This document shows positions 8,831 through 16,914 of a stretch of DNA of 64,000 bases, piece by piece. Each line of letters opens with the position of its first letter. Positions within the stretch are counted from its first letter, which is position 1. Location: positions 1,178,001-1,242,000 of the forward strand of contig NZ_JAGIOH010000001.1 of the NCBI RefSeq assembly GCF_017876625.1, read 5' to 3'. This DNA comes from Streptomyces syringium. GTDB lineage: Bacteria; Actinomycetota; Actinomycetes; Streptomycetales; Streptomycetaceae. The notes under the pieces were generated by a model. The model made no database searches. It worked only from the letters and a program-made list of their open reading frames with translations, and had not been told where the DNA came from. A program made the translations under genes and the position numbers.

Positions 8831-8858
8831 ACTGTAATGGCGGACGCCGAGGGCGCAA
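8831..8858 (-). promoter_or_regulatory. Predicted Y RNA promoter
   Basis: On the minus strand TTGCGC (8858-8853) and TACAGT (8836-8831) are separated by 16 bp and fit the housekeeping TTGACA/TANNNT pattern. The expected start lies within the first bases of the Y RNA closing stem. Confidence 0.5.
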
Positions 8859-8891
8859 CGTCATTTGTTTCCGGGCCTCTTCCTGGCCGGC

Positions 8892-10118
8892 TCAGCGGAT
8901 CGGCACGCCGGAGACCGCCCGGGCGATCACCAACCGCTGGATCTCGCTCGTTCCCTCAAAAATGGTGTAAATGGCCGCATCGCGGTGCATGCGCTCCACC
9001 GGGTACTCCCGCGTATAGCCGTTCCCGCCCAGGATCTGCATGGCCTGGGCGGTGACCGTCTTCGCCGTCTCCCCCGCGAAGAGCTTCGACATCGAGCCCT
9101 CCGCCGAGGTGAAGGACTTGCCCGTGGCGGCCATCCAGGAGGCCCGCCAGACCAGCAGCCGGGCCGCGTCGATCCGGGTGCGCATGTCGGCGAGCTGGAA
9201 GGCGACGCCCTGGTTGTCGATGATCGGGCGGCCGAACTGGACGCGGGTGCGGGCGTAGTCGAGGGCGACCTCGTACGCGGCGCGGGCGATGCCCACGGCC
9301 TGGGCGCCGACCGCCGGGCGGGAGGCCTCGAAGGTGGCCATCGCGGCGTTCCGGCCGCGCTCACCGCCCTTCGCGGCACGTTCGCGGGCCCGGGCCAGGC
9401 GCTCGTCGAGCTTCTCCTTGCCGCCCAGCAGACAGTGGCCGGGGACCCGGACGCCGTCGAGGACGACCTCGGCGGTGTGGGAGGCGCGGATGCCGTGCTT
9501 CTTGAACTTCTGCCCCTGGGACAGCCCCGGGGTGTTCGGCGGGACGATGAAGGAGGCGTGGCCGCGGGAGCCGAGCGCGGGGTCGACGACCGCGACGACG
9601 ACGTGGACGTCGGCTATGCCGCCATTGGTCGCCCAGGTCTTGGTGCCGGTCAGCACCCATTCGTCGGTGGCCTCGGCGTAGACGGCCCGGGTGCGCATGG
9701 CGGCGACGTCCGAGCCCGCGTCGGGTTCGGAGGAGCAGAAGGCCGCGAGCTTCACATCGTTCGCGTCTCCGTACATCTGCGGCACCCAGGTGCCGATCTG
9801 CTCGTCGGTGCCGTTGGTGAAGACACCGATCGCGGCGAGACCCGTCCCGGCGATCGCGAGGCCGAGACCCGCGTCACCCCAGAAGAGCTCCTCCAGGGTC
9901 ATGGGGATGCCGAGCCCCGTGGGGTCGAGAAACTGCTGCGCGTAAAAATCCAGTGAATACAGGCCGATCTTCGCCGCTTCCCGGATGACGGGCCAGGGGG
10001 TCTCCTCGCGCTCGTCCCACTCGGCGGCGGCCGGGCGCATCACGTCGGCCGCGAAGCCGTGGATCCAGTCACGGACGCCCACTTGATCCTCGTTCAGCTC
10101 CATGGTGAACTCCGCCAT
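8892..10118 (-). CDS. Acyl-CoA dehydrogenase
   Basis: The 408-residue FAD enzyme introduces a trans-2,3 double bond into acyl-CoA. Both family signatures are visible: [10 protein letters not shown] in the middle and [20 protein letters not shown] near the C terminus. The catalytic glutamate is in IFEGTSEIQ (about Glu388), the position used by short- and medium-chain acyl-CoA dehydrogenases. The chain-length preference cannot be read by eye. The gene is divergent from a TetR regulator, with a GTTAC/GTAAC palindrome between them, so repression by that TetR and release by an acyl-CoA is the natural model. Confidence 0.92.
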   Translation of the reverse strand: MAEFTMELNEDQVGVRDWIHGFAADVMRPAAAEWDEREETPWPVIREAAKIGLYSLDFYAQQFLDPTGLGIPMTLEELFWGDAGLGLAIAGTGLAAIGVFTNGTDEQIGTWVPQMYGDANDVKLAAFCSSEPDAGSDVAAMRTRAVYAEATDEWVLTGTKTWATNGGIADVHVVVAVVDPALGSRGHASFIVPPNTPGLSQGQKFKKHGIRASHTAEVVLDGVRVPGHCLLGGKEKLDERLARARERAAKGGERGRNAAMATFEASRPAVGAQAVGIARAAYEVALDYARTRVQFGRPIIDNQGVAFQLADMRTRIDAARLLVWRASWMAATGKSFTSAEGSMSKLFAGETAKTVTAQAMQILGGNGYTREYPVERMHRDAAIYTIFEGTSEIQRLVIARAVSGVPIR

Positions 10119-10135
10119 GACCCCTCCAACGCGAT

Positions 10136-10152
10136 CGTTACTCCCGGTAACG
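10136..10152. promoter_or_regulatory. Candidate TetR operator
   Basis: CGTTAC-tcccg-GTAACG is a perfect 6-bp-arm inverted repeat 18 bp upstream of the acyl-CoA dehydrogenase start. A further GTTAC half-site occurs at 10160-10164, giving three half-sites in the divergent promoter region. TTAC-n-GTAA sites are usual for TetR regulators of acyl-CoA metabolism. Confidence 0.5.
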
Positions 10153-10269
10153 CGAGTCTGTTACCCGTCAGTAGGCGTGTCAACTCCCTCGCCCCTCGGA
10201 TCCGCTGCGTGGTGCGGGTGTTACGTTGCGCAGGCGTCACAGAAGCACGGGGGCGGGGAGGCACGTCAT

Positions 10270-10914
10270 ATGGAAACCACTCAGCGGGACGATCAGCAGC
10301 GGGCGGCGGAGCAGCGGCGCAGGGAATTGCTGGAGGCTGCGGACCGGGTGGTGCTGCGGGACGGTCCGGGGGCGTCGATGAACGCCATCGCGGCCGAGGC
10401 GGGGATCACCAAGCCGATCCTCTACCGCCACTTCGGGGACAAGGGAGGGCTCTACCGGGCCCTGGCCGTACGGCACACGGACGCGCTGCTGGACGGGCTG
10501 CGCTCGGCGCTGGACGCGCCGGTGGCCCGCCGCGAGCGGGTCGAGTCGACGCTCGACGCCTATCTCGCGGCGATAGAGGCGCGCCCCCAGGTGTACCGGT
10601 TCCTGATGCACCCGGCCGACGAGGACCAGCCCTCCGAGCAGGGCTTCGACGTGGGGCGGCACTCCGCTCCGCTGCTGCGGCGGATGGGCGAGGAGCTGGC
10701 CCGGGTGATCGCCGAGCGGGTCGACCTCGGGCCGGGCGGCGAGGACCTCGCACGCACCTGGGGCCACGGGATCGTCGGCATGATGCACGCGGCCGGCGAC
10801 TGGTGGCTGCGCGAGCAGCCGTTCCCGCGCGCCCAACTGGTGCGGCACCTCACCGATCTGCTGTGGGGCCGGCTGGCCGTGGCGGGCGACCGCTCGGACG
10901 GCCCCGGCTTCTGA
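10270..10914 (+). CDS. TetR family transcriptional regulator
   Basis: The 214-residue product has an N-terminal TetR helix-turn-helix (about residues 20-65; MNAIAAEAGITKPILYRHFGDK) followed by a helical ligand-binding domain. The start at 10270 is chosen because it begins METTQRDD after a GGGAGG site; the frame is open further upstream but the sequence there is not protein-like. It is divergent from the acyl-CoA dehydrogenase and probably represses it through the palindrome at 10136-10152 together with its own gene. The ligand is unknown, an acyl-CoA being the obvious candidate. Confidence 0.88.
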   Translation: METTQRDDQQRAAEQRRRELLEAADRVVLRDGPGASMNAIAAEAGITKPILYRHFGDKGGLYRALAVRHTDALLDGLRSALDAPVARRERVESTLDAYLAAIEARPQVYRFLMHPADEDQPSEQGFDVGRHSAPLLRRMGEELARVIAERVDLGPGGEDLARTWGHGIVGMMHAAGDWWLREQPFPRAQLVRHLTDLLWGRLAVAGDRSDGPGF

Positions 10915-10941
10915 CCCCCGGGGCCGCCCGGCCCGGGGTCC

Positions 10942-11580
10942 CTACGCCTCGGTGCGTACGGATCCGGGGCGGCCGGGGCGGCCGGAGCCGGTACCGACGG
11001 ACGTGTCCGCCGTCGCGCTCCAGGCCGATTCCGCCGTACCCGGCTCCCACCACGGCGCACGCCGCGCGGCCCGCAGCGCACGGCGGCGGCGCAGCCCGGT
11101 CACGTGGTCGATGTAGAGCCCGCCGTCGAGGTGGTCGCACTCGTGCTGCAGACAGCGGGCGAAGAAGCCGGTGCCGCTGACGCGCGTGGGCGAGCCGTCG
11201 GCGGTGAAGCCCTCCACGACGGCGTGGTCGAAGCGCGGGGTGCCGGCTTCGAGGCCGGGCAGCGAGAGACAGCCCTCGGGGCCGGGAAAGACGTCACCGT
11301 CGGCCGTGACCAGCCGCGGATTGACGAGGTGGCCGAGGTGGCGGCGGTCCTCGTCGTCCGGGCAGTCGTAGACGAAGACGCGCAAGGGGACGCCGATCTG
11401 GTTCGCGGCGAGGCCCACGCCCCGGGCCGCGTACATCGTCGCGTACATGTCCTCGATGAGTTTCGCGAGCTCGGCGCCGAAGTCCGTGACCTCCTCGCAG
11501 GGGGTGCGCAGGCCTTGATCGCCAAGCAGCCGCATGGGTCGTACGTGTCCGGAGCTGCCGGGGATGAGACCTTTTCGCAT
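10942..11580 (-). CDS. def: Peptide deformylase
   Basis: The 212-residue metalloenzyme removes the formyl group from nascent N-terminal methionine. All three motifs are present: GVGLAANQ (54-61), EGCLS (102-106, metal ligand Cys104) and HECDH (146-150, metal ligands His146 and His150, catalytic Glu147). The C-terminal 50 residues are arginine- and alanine-rich and probably disordered. A second methionine (MRLLGDQ, residue 16) is an alternative start. It is divergent from murT. Streptomyces usually carry several def genes, so this need not be the essential copy. Confidence 0.93.
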   Translation of the reverse strand: MRKGLIPGSSGHVRPMRLLGDQGLRTPCEEVTDFGAELAKLIEDMYATMYAARGVGLAANQIGVPLRVFVYDCPDDEDRRHLGHLVNPRLVTADGDVFPGPEGCLSLPGLEAGTPRFDHAVVEGFTADGSPTRVSGTGFFARCLQHECDHLDGGLYIDHVTGLRRRRALRAARRAPWWEPGTAESAWSATADTSVGTGSGRPGRPGSVRTEA

Positions 11581-11744
11581 CCCCCCAGCGTACGTTCACC
11601 GGACGGCGGGTTCGGGCCCACGGCGGGATCTCGATAGGCTGCACCCCGACCGAAGCCTCCCGGCTGGCGATTCGGCGCGGAGGGGGCGTTCCACCGGCGG
11701 ACCAGGGACAGGCGCGGCGCCGGATGCAAGGAGGATCTAGGACG

Positions 11745-12983
11745 ATGGCAGGCAACACGGGGCCGCTGTCGCCGCGGGCCAAGCTGGCCGTGACGGCGGG
11801 CAAGGCTGCTGCGGCGGTGTCGCGAGCCGCGGGCCGCGGCAGCGGATCAGTGATCGGTGGAAAGGTCGCGCTCAAGCTCGACCCCGATCTGCTGGCGCGG
11901 CTGGCGACCCACCTGGACGTGGTCCTGGTGTCGGCGACGAACGGCAAGACGACCACGACCCGGCTGATCGCCGAGGCACTGCGGGCCAGCGGCCCGGTGG
12001 TGTCCAACGCGCTGGGCGCGAACATGCCCGCGGGCATCACCTCGGCCCTGGCCGGTGGCTCGGACGCGCGCTACGGCGTGATCGAGGTGGACGAGAAGTA
12101 CCTGGCGGGAGTCGCCCGGGATGTCTCGCCCAAGGCCATAGCGCTGCTGAACCTCTCGCGCGACCAGCTCGACCGCGCCGCGGAGACGCGGATGCTCGCC
12201 GAGAAGTGGCGCGAGGGTCTGGCGGGCACGAAGGCCGTGGTCATCGCCAACGCCGACGACCCGCTGATCGTATGGGCCGCCTCCTCCTCGCCGAACGTGG
12301 TGTGGGTGGCGGCCGGTCAGGAGTGGAAGGACGACGCCTGGTCGTGCCCGTCGTGCGGTGGCGTCATGCAGCGCCCGGGCGACGACTGGTTCTGCGGCGA
12401 GTGCGGCTTCCGCCGCCCGACCCCGAGCTGGGCGCTGTCGGGCGACTACGTCCTCGACCCGCACGGCAGCGCGTGGCCCATCCACCTTCAGCTGCCGGGC
12501 CGGGCCAACAAGGCGAACGCCACCACGTCGGCGGCCGTCGCGGCCACCTTCGGGGTGCCGCCGCAGGTGGCCCTGGAGCGGATGTACCAGGTGCAGGCGG
12601 TCGCGGGCCGGTTCGACGTGGTCACCTACATGAACCGCGAGATCCGGCTGCTGCTGGCGAAGAACCCGGCCGGCTGGCTGGAGACGTTCTCGCTGATCGA
12701 CGGCCCGCCCGCACCGGTGATCCTGTCGGTGAACGCGCGGGGTGCCGACGGCACGGACACCTCCTGGCTGTGGGACGTGGACTATCCGCGGCTCGCGGGG
12801 CACCCGATCTTCGTGATCGGTGACCGCAAGCTGGACCTCGCGGTGCGACTGGAGGTCGCGGGCCTGGACTTCCGGGTCTGCGAGAGCGTCGACGAGGCGG
12901 TGGCGGCGGCGCCGCCCGGCCGGATCGAGCTGATCGCCAACTACACCGCGTTCCAGGACGTCCGCCGCCGCGTCGGCAACTGA
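11745..12983 (+). CDS. murT: Lipid II isoglutaminyl synthase, MurT subunit
   Basis: The 412-residue Mur ligase-like protein activates the alpha-carboxyl of D-Glu in lipid II, which GatD then amidates. The Mur ligase ATP site is visible (SATNGKTTTTRLIAEAL, about residues 65-81). An inserted zinc ribbon (CPSCGG ... CGECG, about residues 199-223) and a C-terminal DUF1727-type domain (SVNARGADGTDTSWLWDVDY) are diagnostic for MurT. ATG at 11745 is chosen because of the AAGGAGG site at 11728-11734. gatD follows 27 bp downstream, so the complex is encoded as an operon. Confidence 0.94.
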   Translation: MAGNTGPLSPRAKLAVTAGKAAAAVSRAAGRGSGSVIGGKVALKLDPDLLARLATHLDVVLVSATNGKTTTTRLIAEALRASGPVVSNALGANMPAGITSALAGGSDARYGVIEVDEKYLAGVARDVSPKAIALLNLSRDQLDRAAETRMLAEKWREGLAGTKAVVIANADDPLIVWAASSSPNVVWVAAGQEWKDDAWSCPSCGGVMQRPGDDWFCGECGFRRPTPSWALSGDYVLDPHGSAWPIHLQLPGRANKANATTSAAVAATFGVPPQVALERMYQVQAVAGRFDVVTYMNREIRLLLAKNPAGWLETFSLIDGPPAPVILSVNARGADGTDTSWLWDVDYPRLAGHPIFVIGDRKLDLAVRLEVAGLDFRVCESVDEAVAAAPPGRIELIANYTAFQDVRRRVGN

Positions 12984-13010
12984 CCCCACTCAAGACTGAG
13001 GATTGTGAGC

Positions 13011-13739
13011 ATGAGCCAGAACAGTCTGCGTTTGGTGTGGGTCTACCCCGACCTGCTCAGCACCTACGGCGACCAGGGCAACGCCCTGGTCCTGGAGCGG
13101 CGTGCGCTGCAGCGGCGCCTGGATGTCCAGCGCGTGGACGTACGGTCCGACCAGCCCATCCCGACCTCCGGGGACATCTACCTGATCGGTGGCGGTGAGG
13201 ACCGGCCGCAGCGGCTGGCGGCCGAGCGGCTGCGCCGCGACGGCGGTCTGAACCGGGCCGTCGCCAACGGCGCGATCGTCTTCTCGGTCTGCGCCGGTTA
13301 CCAGATCCTGGGCCACGAGTTCATCAACGACCTCGGCCAGCGCGAGCAGGGCCTGGGTCTGCTGGACGTCGTCAGCACCCGCGGTGAGGGCGACCGGTGC
13401 GTCGGCGATGTGCTGGCCGACATCGACGCGCCGCTCGGCCTGCCGCCCCTGACCGGTTTCGAGAACCACCAGGGCGTCACCCACCTCGGCCCGACCGCCC
13501 GCCCGTTCGCCCGGGTGCGCTTCGGCCAGGGCAACGGCACGGGTGACGGCACCGAGGGCGCGTACAACGAGACGGTCTTCGGTACGTACATGCACGGCCC
13601 GGTCATGGCCCGCAACCCGCACATCGCGGACCTGCTGATCAAGCTGGCCCTGGATGTCAACGCCCTGCCGCCGGTCGACGACCGGTGGTACGACGCGCTG
13701 CGCGCCGAGCGGATCGCGGCGGCCAGCCAGCCCGCGTAA
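13011..13739 (+). CDS. gatD: Lipid II isoglutaminyl synthase, glutamine amidotransferase subunit GatD
   Basis: The 242-residue class I glutamine amidotransferase-like (CobB/CobQ-type) protein releases ammonia from glutamine for MurT. The nucleophile elbow is VFSVCAGYQILG (Cys about residue 93) and the catalytic histidine is in TYMHGPVMARNP (about residue 195). ATG at 13011 has a GAGGA site 8 nt upstream; the GTG at 13005 is too close to that site. It forms an operon with murT and is closed by the terminator at 13750-13780. Confidence 0.94.
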   Translation: MSQNSLRLVWVYPDLLSTYGDQGNALVLERRALQRRLDVQRVDVRSDQPIPTSGDIYLIGGGEDRPQRLAAERLRRDGGLNRAVANGAIVFSVCAGYQILGHEFINDLGQREQGLGLLDVVSTRGEGDRCVGDVLADIDAPLGLPPLTGFENHQGVTHLGPTARPFARVRFGQGNGTGDGTEGAYNETVFGTYMHGPVMARNPHIADLLIKLALDVNALPPVDDRWYDALRAERIAAASQPA

Positions 13740-13749
13740 CGGCGCAGGC

Positions 13750-13780
13750 GCCGTGCGGGCCCCGCGAGGGCCCGCACGGC
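13750..13780 (+). terminator. Terminator after murT-gatD
   Basis: A perfect 13-bp stem, GCCGTGCGGGCCC (13750-13762) with GGGCCCGCACGGC (13768-13780) and a 5-nt loop, lies 10 bp after the gatD stop. There is no U-tract. Confidence 0.8.
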
Positions 13781-13892
13781 GACCGCATGATGGATGGTCG
13801 CGGCCCCCGTCACCCCTCGCGAGTAGGGTGGCGGGGATCCAGCCGGACGACGGGGTCCGGCCTCAAGGCCCCTGTTGCGAAGGTTCCCTGTC

Positions 13893-14918
13893 ATGCGCAT
13901 TGGTGTACTCACCTCCGGCGGCGACTGCCCCGGACTCAACGCCGTCATCAGGTCCGTCGTGCACCGAGCCGTCGTCGACCACGGCGACGAGGTCATCGGC
14001 TTCCACGACGGCTGGCGAGGTCTGCTGGAAGCCGACCACCGCAAGCTGGACCTGGACGCGGTGGGCGGCATCCTGGCCCTCGGCGGCACGATCCTCGGCT
14101 CCTCCCGGGTACAGCCCGCCCAGTTGCGCGACGGCGTCGAGCGGGCCAAGGGGCATGTGGCCGAGCTCGGTCTGGACGCCGTCATCCCGATCGGCGGCGA
14201 GGGCACGCTGAAGGCGGCCCGGCTGCTGTCGGACGCCGGACTGCCCATCGTGGGCGTCCCCAAGACCATCGACAACGACATCGCGTCGACCGATGTGACC
14301 TTCGGCTTCGACACGGCCGTGGGCGTGGCCACCGAGGCCCTGGACCGGCTGAAGACCACCGCCGAGTCACACCAGCGGGTGCTGATCGTCGAGGTGATGG
14401 GGCGGCACACCGGGTGGATCGCCCTGCACTCGGGCATGGCCGCGGGCGCGCACGCCATCGTCGTGCCGGAGCGCCCCTTCGACATCGACGAGCTGACGAA
14501 GGTGGTCGGGCAGCGCTTCGACGCGGGCAAGCGGTTCGCGATCGTGGTGGTCGCGGAGGGCGCCAAGCCGCGCGAGGGCACGATGGCCTTCGACGTCGGC
14601 GCCACGGACGTCTACGGCCATGAGCGGTTCGCCGGTGTGGCCCGGCAGCTGGCCGTCGAGCTGGAGGGGCGCCTGGGCAAGGAGGCCCGGCCGGTGATCC
14701 TCGGCCATGTGCAGCGCGGCGGTACGCCCACGGCGTACGACCGGGTGCTGGCGACGCGGTTCGGCTGGCACGCGGTGGAGGCGGCGCACCGGGGGGCGTT
14801 CGGGATGATGACCGCCCTGCGCGGTACGGACATCACGCTGGTGCCACTGGCGGCGGCCGTCGAGCATTTGAAGACCGTGCCGCAGGAGCGGTACGCCGAG
14901 GTCGAGTGCGTGCTGTGA
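13893..14918 (+). CDS. pfkA: 6-phosphofructokinase
   Basis: The 341-residue cytoplasmic enzyme phosphorylates fructose 6-phosphate. Motifs include TSGGDCPGLNAVIR at the N terminus, GGEGTL near residue 103 and PKTIDNDIASTD with the catalytic aspartate. The residue equivalent to E. coli Gly104 is glycine, as in ATP-dependent enzymes, while the one equivalent to Gly124 is lysine, as in PPi-dependent ones. This mixed pattern is typical of the actinobacterial ATP-PFK group. ATG at 13893 begins MRIGVLTSGG. A TAGGGT -10-like sequence lies upstream and a strong terminator follows. Confidence 0.93.
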   Translation: MRIGVLTSGGDCPGLNAVIRSVVHRAVVDHGDEVIGFHDGWRGLLEADHRKLDLDAVGGILALGGTILGSSRVQPAQLRDGVERAKGHVAELGLDAVIPIGGEGTLKAARLLSDAGLPIVGVPKTIDNDIASTDVTFGFDTAVGVATEALDRLKTTAESHQRVLIVEVMGRHTGWIALHSGMAAGAHAIVVPERPFDIDELTKVVGQRFDAGKRFAIVVVAEGAKPREGTMAFDVGATDVYGHERFAGVARQLAVELEGRLGKEARPVILGHVQRGGTPTAYDRVLATRFGWHAVEAAHRGAFGMMTALRGTDITLVPLAAAVEHLKTVPQERYAEVECVL

Positions 14919-14978
14919 GCTGACTCCCACGCCTTTTCCCGACCGTTCCCGGGCAGCTCACGGGGCATGTGCGCGACA

Positions 14979-15012
14979 GCCGCCCCCGGCCGGAGTCCCG
15001 GCCGGGGGCGGC
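14979..15012 (+). terminator. Terminator after pfkA
   Basis: A perfect 15-bp stem (14979-14993 with 14998-15012) with loop AGTC lies about 60 bp past the pfkA stop and 45 bp before the ctaG-like start. Confidence 0.8.
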
Positions 15013-15056
15013 TCTACTCTGGTCCCGGCGCATTGGTGCGAAATGGGAGAGAGCGG

Positions 15057-16007
15057 ATGGATCACAGCGGGCACGGCATGATGATGGATCTGCCGCCGTT
15101 CACCCTGGGACGGGGTCTGGAGTTCAGCGGCGATCCGTTCTTCATGATCAGCTGCTTGCTGGGGCTGGGCCTGTACGGCTGGGCCGTGGTGCGGCTGCGG
15201 CGGCGGGGTGACGCGTGGCCGGTCGGCCGTACGGTCGCCTTCGTGCTCGGTGTGCTGACGGTCGCGCTGGTGATGTGCACCAAGCTCAACGAGTACGGCA
15301 TGGTCATGTTCAGCGTGCACATGGTGCAGCACATGGTCATCAGCATGCTCTCGCCGATCCTGATCCTGCTCGGTGCCCCGGTGACACTGGCCCTGCGGGC
15401 GCTGCCGGCGGCGGGGCGCGGGCGCAAGGGGCCGCGCGAGTGGCTGGTCGCGCTGCTGCACAGCCGCTACATGCGGATCATCACGCACCCGGCCTTCACG
15501 ATCCCGCTGTTCATCGCGAGCCTGTACGCCCTGTACTTCACCCCGCTCTTCGACTTCCTGATGGGGAGCAAGACCGGGCACATCGCGATGATGGTGCACT
15601 TCCTCGCCGTGGGTCTGGTGTTCTTCTGGCCGATCATGGGCGTCGACCCGGGCCCGCACCGGCCGGGATACGTGATGCGGATGCTGGAGTTGTTCGCCGG
15701 CATGCCCTTCCACGCCTTCTTCGGCATCGCGCTGATGATGGCCTCGGAGCCGATGATCGGCACGTACACGAACCCGCCGGCCTCGCTGGGCATCGACCCG
15801 CTGTCGGACCAGCAGGCGGGCGGCGGCATCGCCTGGGCGTTCAGCGAGATCCCCTCGGTGGTGGTGCTGATCGCCCTGGTGTACCAGTGGTACCGCTCCG
15901 ACCAGCGCCAGGCACGGCGCTCGGACCGGACGGCGGACCGCGACGGTGACAAGGAGCTGGCGGCCTACAACGCGTATCTGGCCTCGCTGCGCACGCGGGA
16001 GCAGTGA
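15057..16007 (+). CDS. ctaG: Cytochrome c oxidase assembly protein, caa3_CtaG family
   Basis: The 316-residue membrane protein has about seven hydrophobic segments and a histidine- and methionine-rich N terminus (MDHSGHGMMMD). Conserved features of the CtaG/DUF2079-like caa3 assembly family are NEYGMVMFSVHMVQHMVISM and MVHFLAVGLVFFWP, with histidines that could bind copper. The likely role is copper delivery to the CuB centre of cytochrome c oxidase. ATG at 15057 follows a GGGAGAG site. It is a single-gene unit between two terminator hairpins. Confidence 0.88.
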   Translation: MDHSGHGMMMDLPPFTLGRGLEFSGDPFFMISCLLGLGLYGWAVVRLRRRGDAWPVGRTVAFVLGVLTVALVMCTKLNEYGMVMFSVHMVQHMVISMLSPILILLGAPVTLALRALPAAGRGRKGPREWLVALLHSRYMRIITHPAFTIPLFIASLYALYFTPLFDFLMGSKTGHIAMMVHFLAVGLVFFWPIMGVDPGPHRPGYVMRMLELFAGMPFHAFFGIALMMASEPMIGTYTNPPASLGIDPLSDQQAGGGIAWAFSEIPSVVVLIALVYQWYRSDQRQARRSDRTADRDGDKELAAYNAYLASLRTREQ

Positions 16008-16034
16008 GCGGGCGGCGCCGGCGGTATGGCGGTA

Positions 16035-16076
16035 CGGACCGCGGCCGGGAGACGATGGTCTCCTGGCCGCGGTCCG
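16035..16076 (+). terminator. Terminator after ctaG
   Basis: A 12-bp outer stem (CGGACCGCGGCC, 16035-16046, with 16065-16076) continues after one G/T mismatch into a 6-bp inner stem GGAGAC/GTCTCC around a GATG loop. Confidence 0.75.
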
Positions 16077-16130
16077 CGCGTTCACGCCTGTCGGTATCGA
16101 CGTCGGGGCCGCCGTGAGGAGGTGCGGGGC

Positions 16131-16289
16131 ATGCCCGGATCGACGAGGACGATGGCGGGGCTGACGGTGGGCGGGCTGGTCGTGGTGACCGCCTATTCGG
16201 TAACCCTCGGCAGCAATGGCTGGCTGTGGTTCACCTGGGTGGTGCTGATGCTGGTGACCCTGGGGGCACTGGCGGCCCGGGGGTCGTGA
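16131..16289 (+). CDS. Small membrane protein, 52 residues
   Basis: A short open frame starts with ATG at 16131 after a good GAGGAGGT site (16116-16123). The product has two hydrophobic stretches (LTVGGLVVVTAYSVTL and WLWFTWVVLMLVTLGAL) separated by GSNG, a two-helix hairpin. No family was recognised. It lies between ctaG and the inhibitor gene on the opposite strand. The strong ribosome site and clean hydrophobic pattern make it a real gene rather than chance. Confidence 0.6.
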   Translation: MPGSTRTMAGLTVGGLVVVTAYSVTLGSNGWLWFTWVVLMLVTLGALAARGS

Positions 16290-16308
16290 GCGCCCCGGAC
16301 AGGTCTTC

Positions 16309-16692
16309 CTAGAACCGGAAGACGTGTCCGGTCGCGGATTCGAGGGCGCAGGCGTTGGGGAAGGTCTTGCGCCAGTGGACGGCACGGCCGTGCCAGGTGC
16401 CGTCGGCGCCGGCGGTGACCGGGTCGTACTCGCGCGTGCACAGGTGCCGGTCGCCGGTCAGGGCGCCGGGGTCGCCGTGGGCCCGCTTCAGGCTCGCGCA
16501 GGCCTCGCGTGCGTGGGGGTGGTGGCCCGGCCCCGGGCAGGCCAGCTGGAGGCCGCGGATCCAGGTGTCGCGGGCGCCGGAGACGGTCAGGAAGAGCCGT
16601 CCCTGACCCGGCTCGTCGGCGGCTGCCGGGGCCAGGGGGAGGATGGTCAGCGCGGCGGCCGTCGCCACGACCACGGCGGTACGTACGGACAT
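16309..16692 (-). CDS. Secreted subtilisin inhibitor-like (SSI family) protease inhibitor
   Basis: The 127-residue precursor has a Sec signal peptide ending near APAAADEP. The mature part matches the SSI fold: CPGPGHHPHAREAC (Cys52 and Cys65), LCTREYDPV (Cys85) and FPNACALES (Cys115), giving the two expected disulfides, and an aromatic C terminus VFRF. The reactive-site position that is Met in classical SSI is Arg87 here, so the inhibitor should prefer trypsin-like proteases. The start at 16692 has a CAGGAGG site; the upstream extension of the frame is not signal-like. It acts outside the cell on secreted proteases. Confidence 0.9.
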   Translation of the reverse strand: MSVRTAVVVATAAALTILPLAPAAADEPGQGRLFLTVSGARDTWIRGLQLACPGPGHHPHAREACASLKRAHGDPGALTGDRHLCTREYDPVTAGADGTWHGRAVHWRKTFPNACALESATGHVFRF

Positions 16693-16914
16693 CGGTGCCT
16701 CCTGGGGCGCGGGCGCGGGAGTGCCCCCGTCCAGGCCACCCGCCCGGGCCGGGGCCGGCAAGCTGCCGCACCGGCCGGTAGGCCGGGTGGCGGCGCACGA
16801 TCACCCGGTCGGCGGCCGCGGCACGCGAAAAAGACATGGCCGAAAATCGGCCCGCCCCGTACGCTCGGCGCTCCGTAATGATCATCGCAAGGGAACCATG
16901 ACAAGGAATCGCAT

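Noticed and set aside
13893..14918. PPi-dependent phosphofructokinase, because of the lysine in PKTIDND.
   Set aside because: The residue equivalent to Gly104 is glycine, not aspartate, and the mixed pattern is known for actinobacterial ATP-dependent enzymes.
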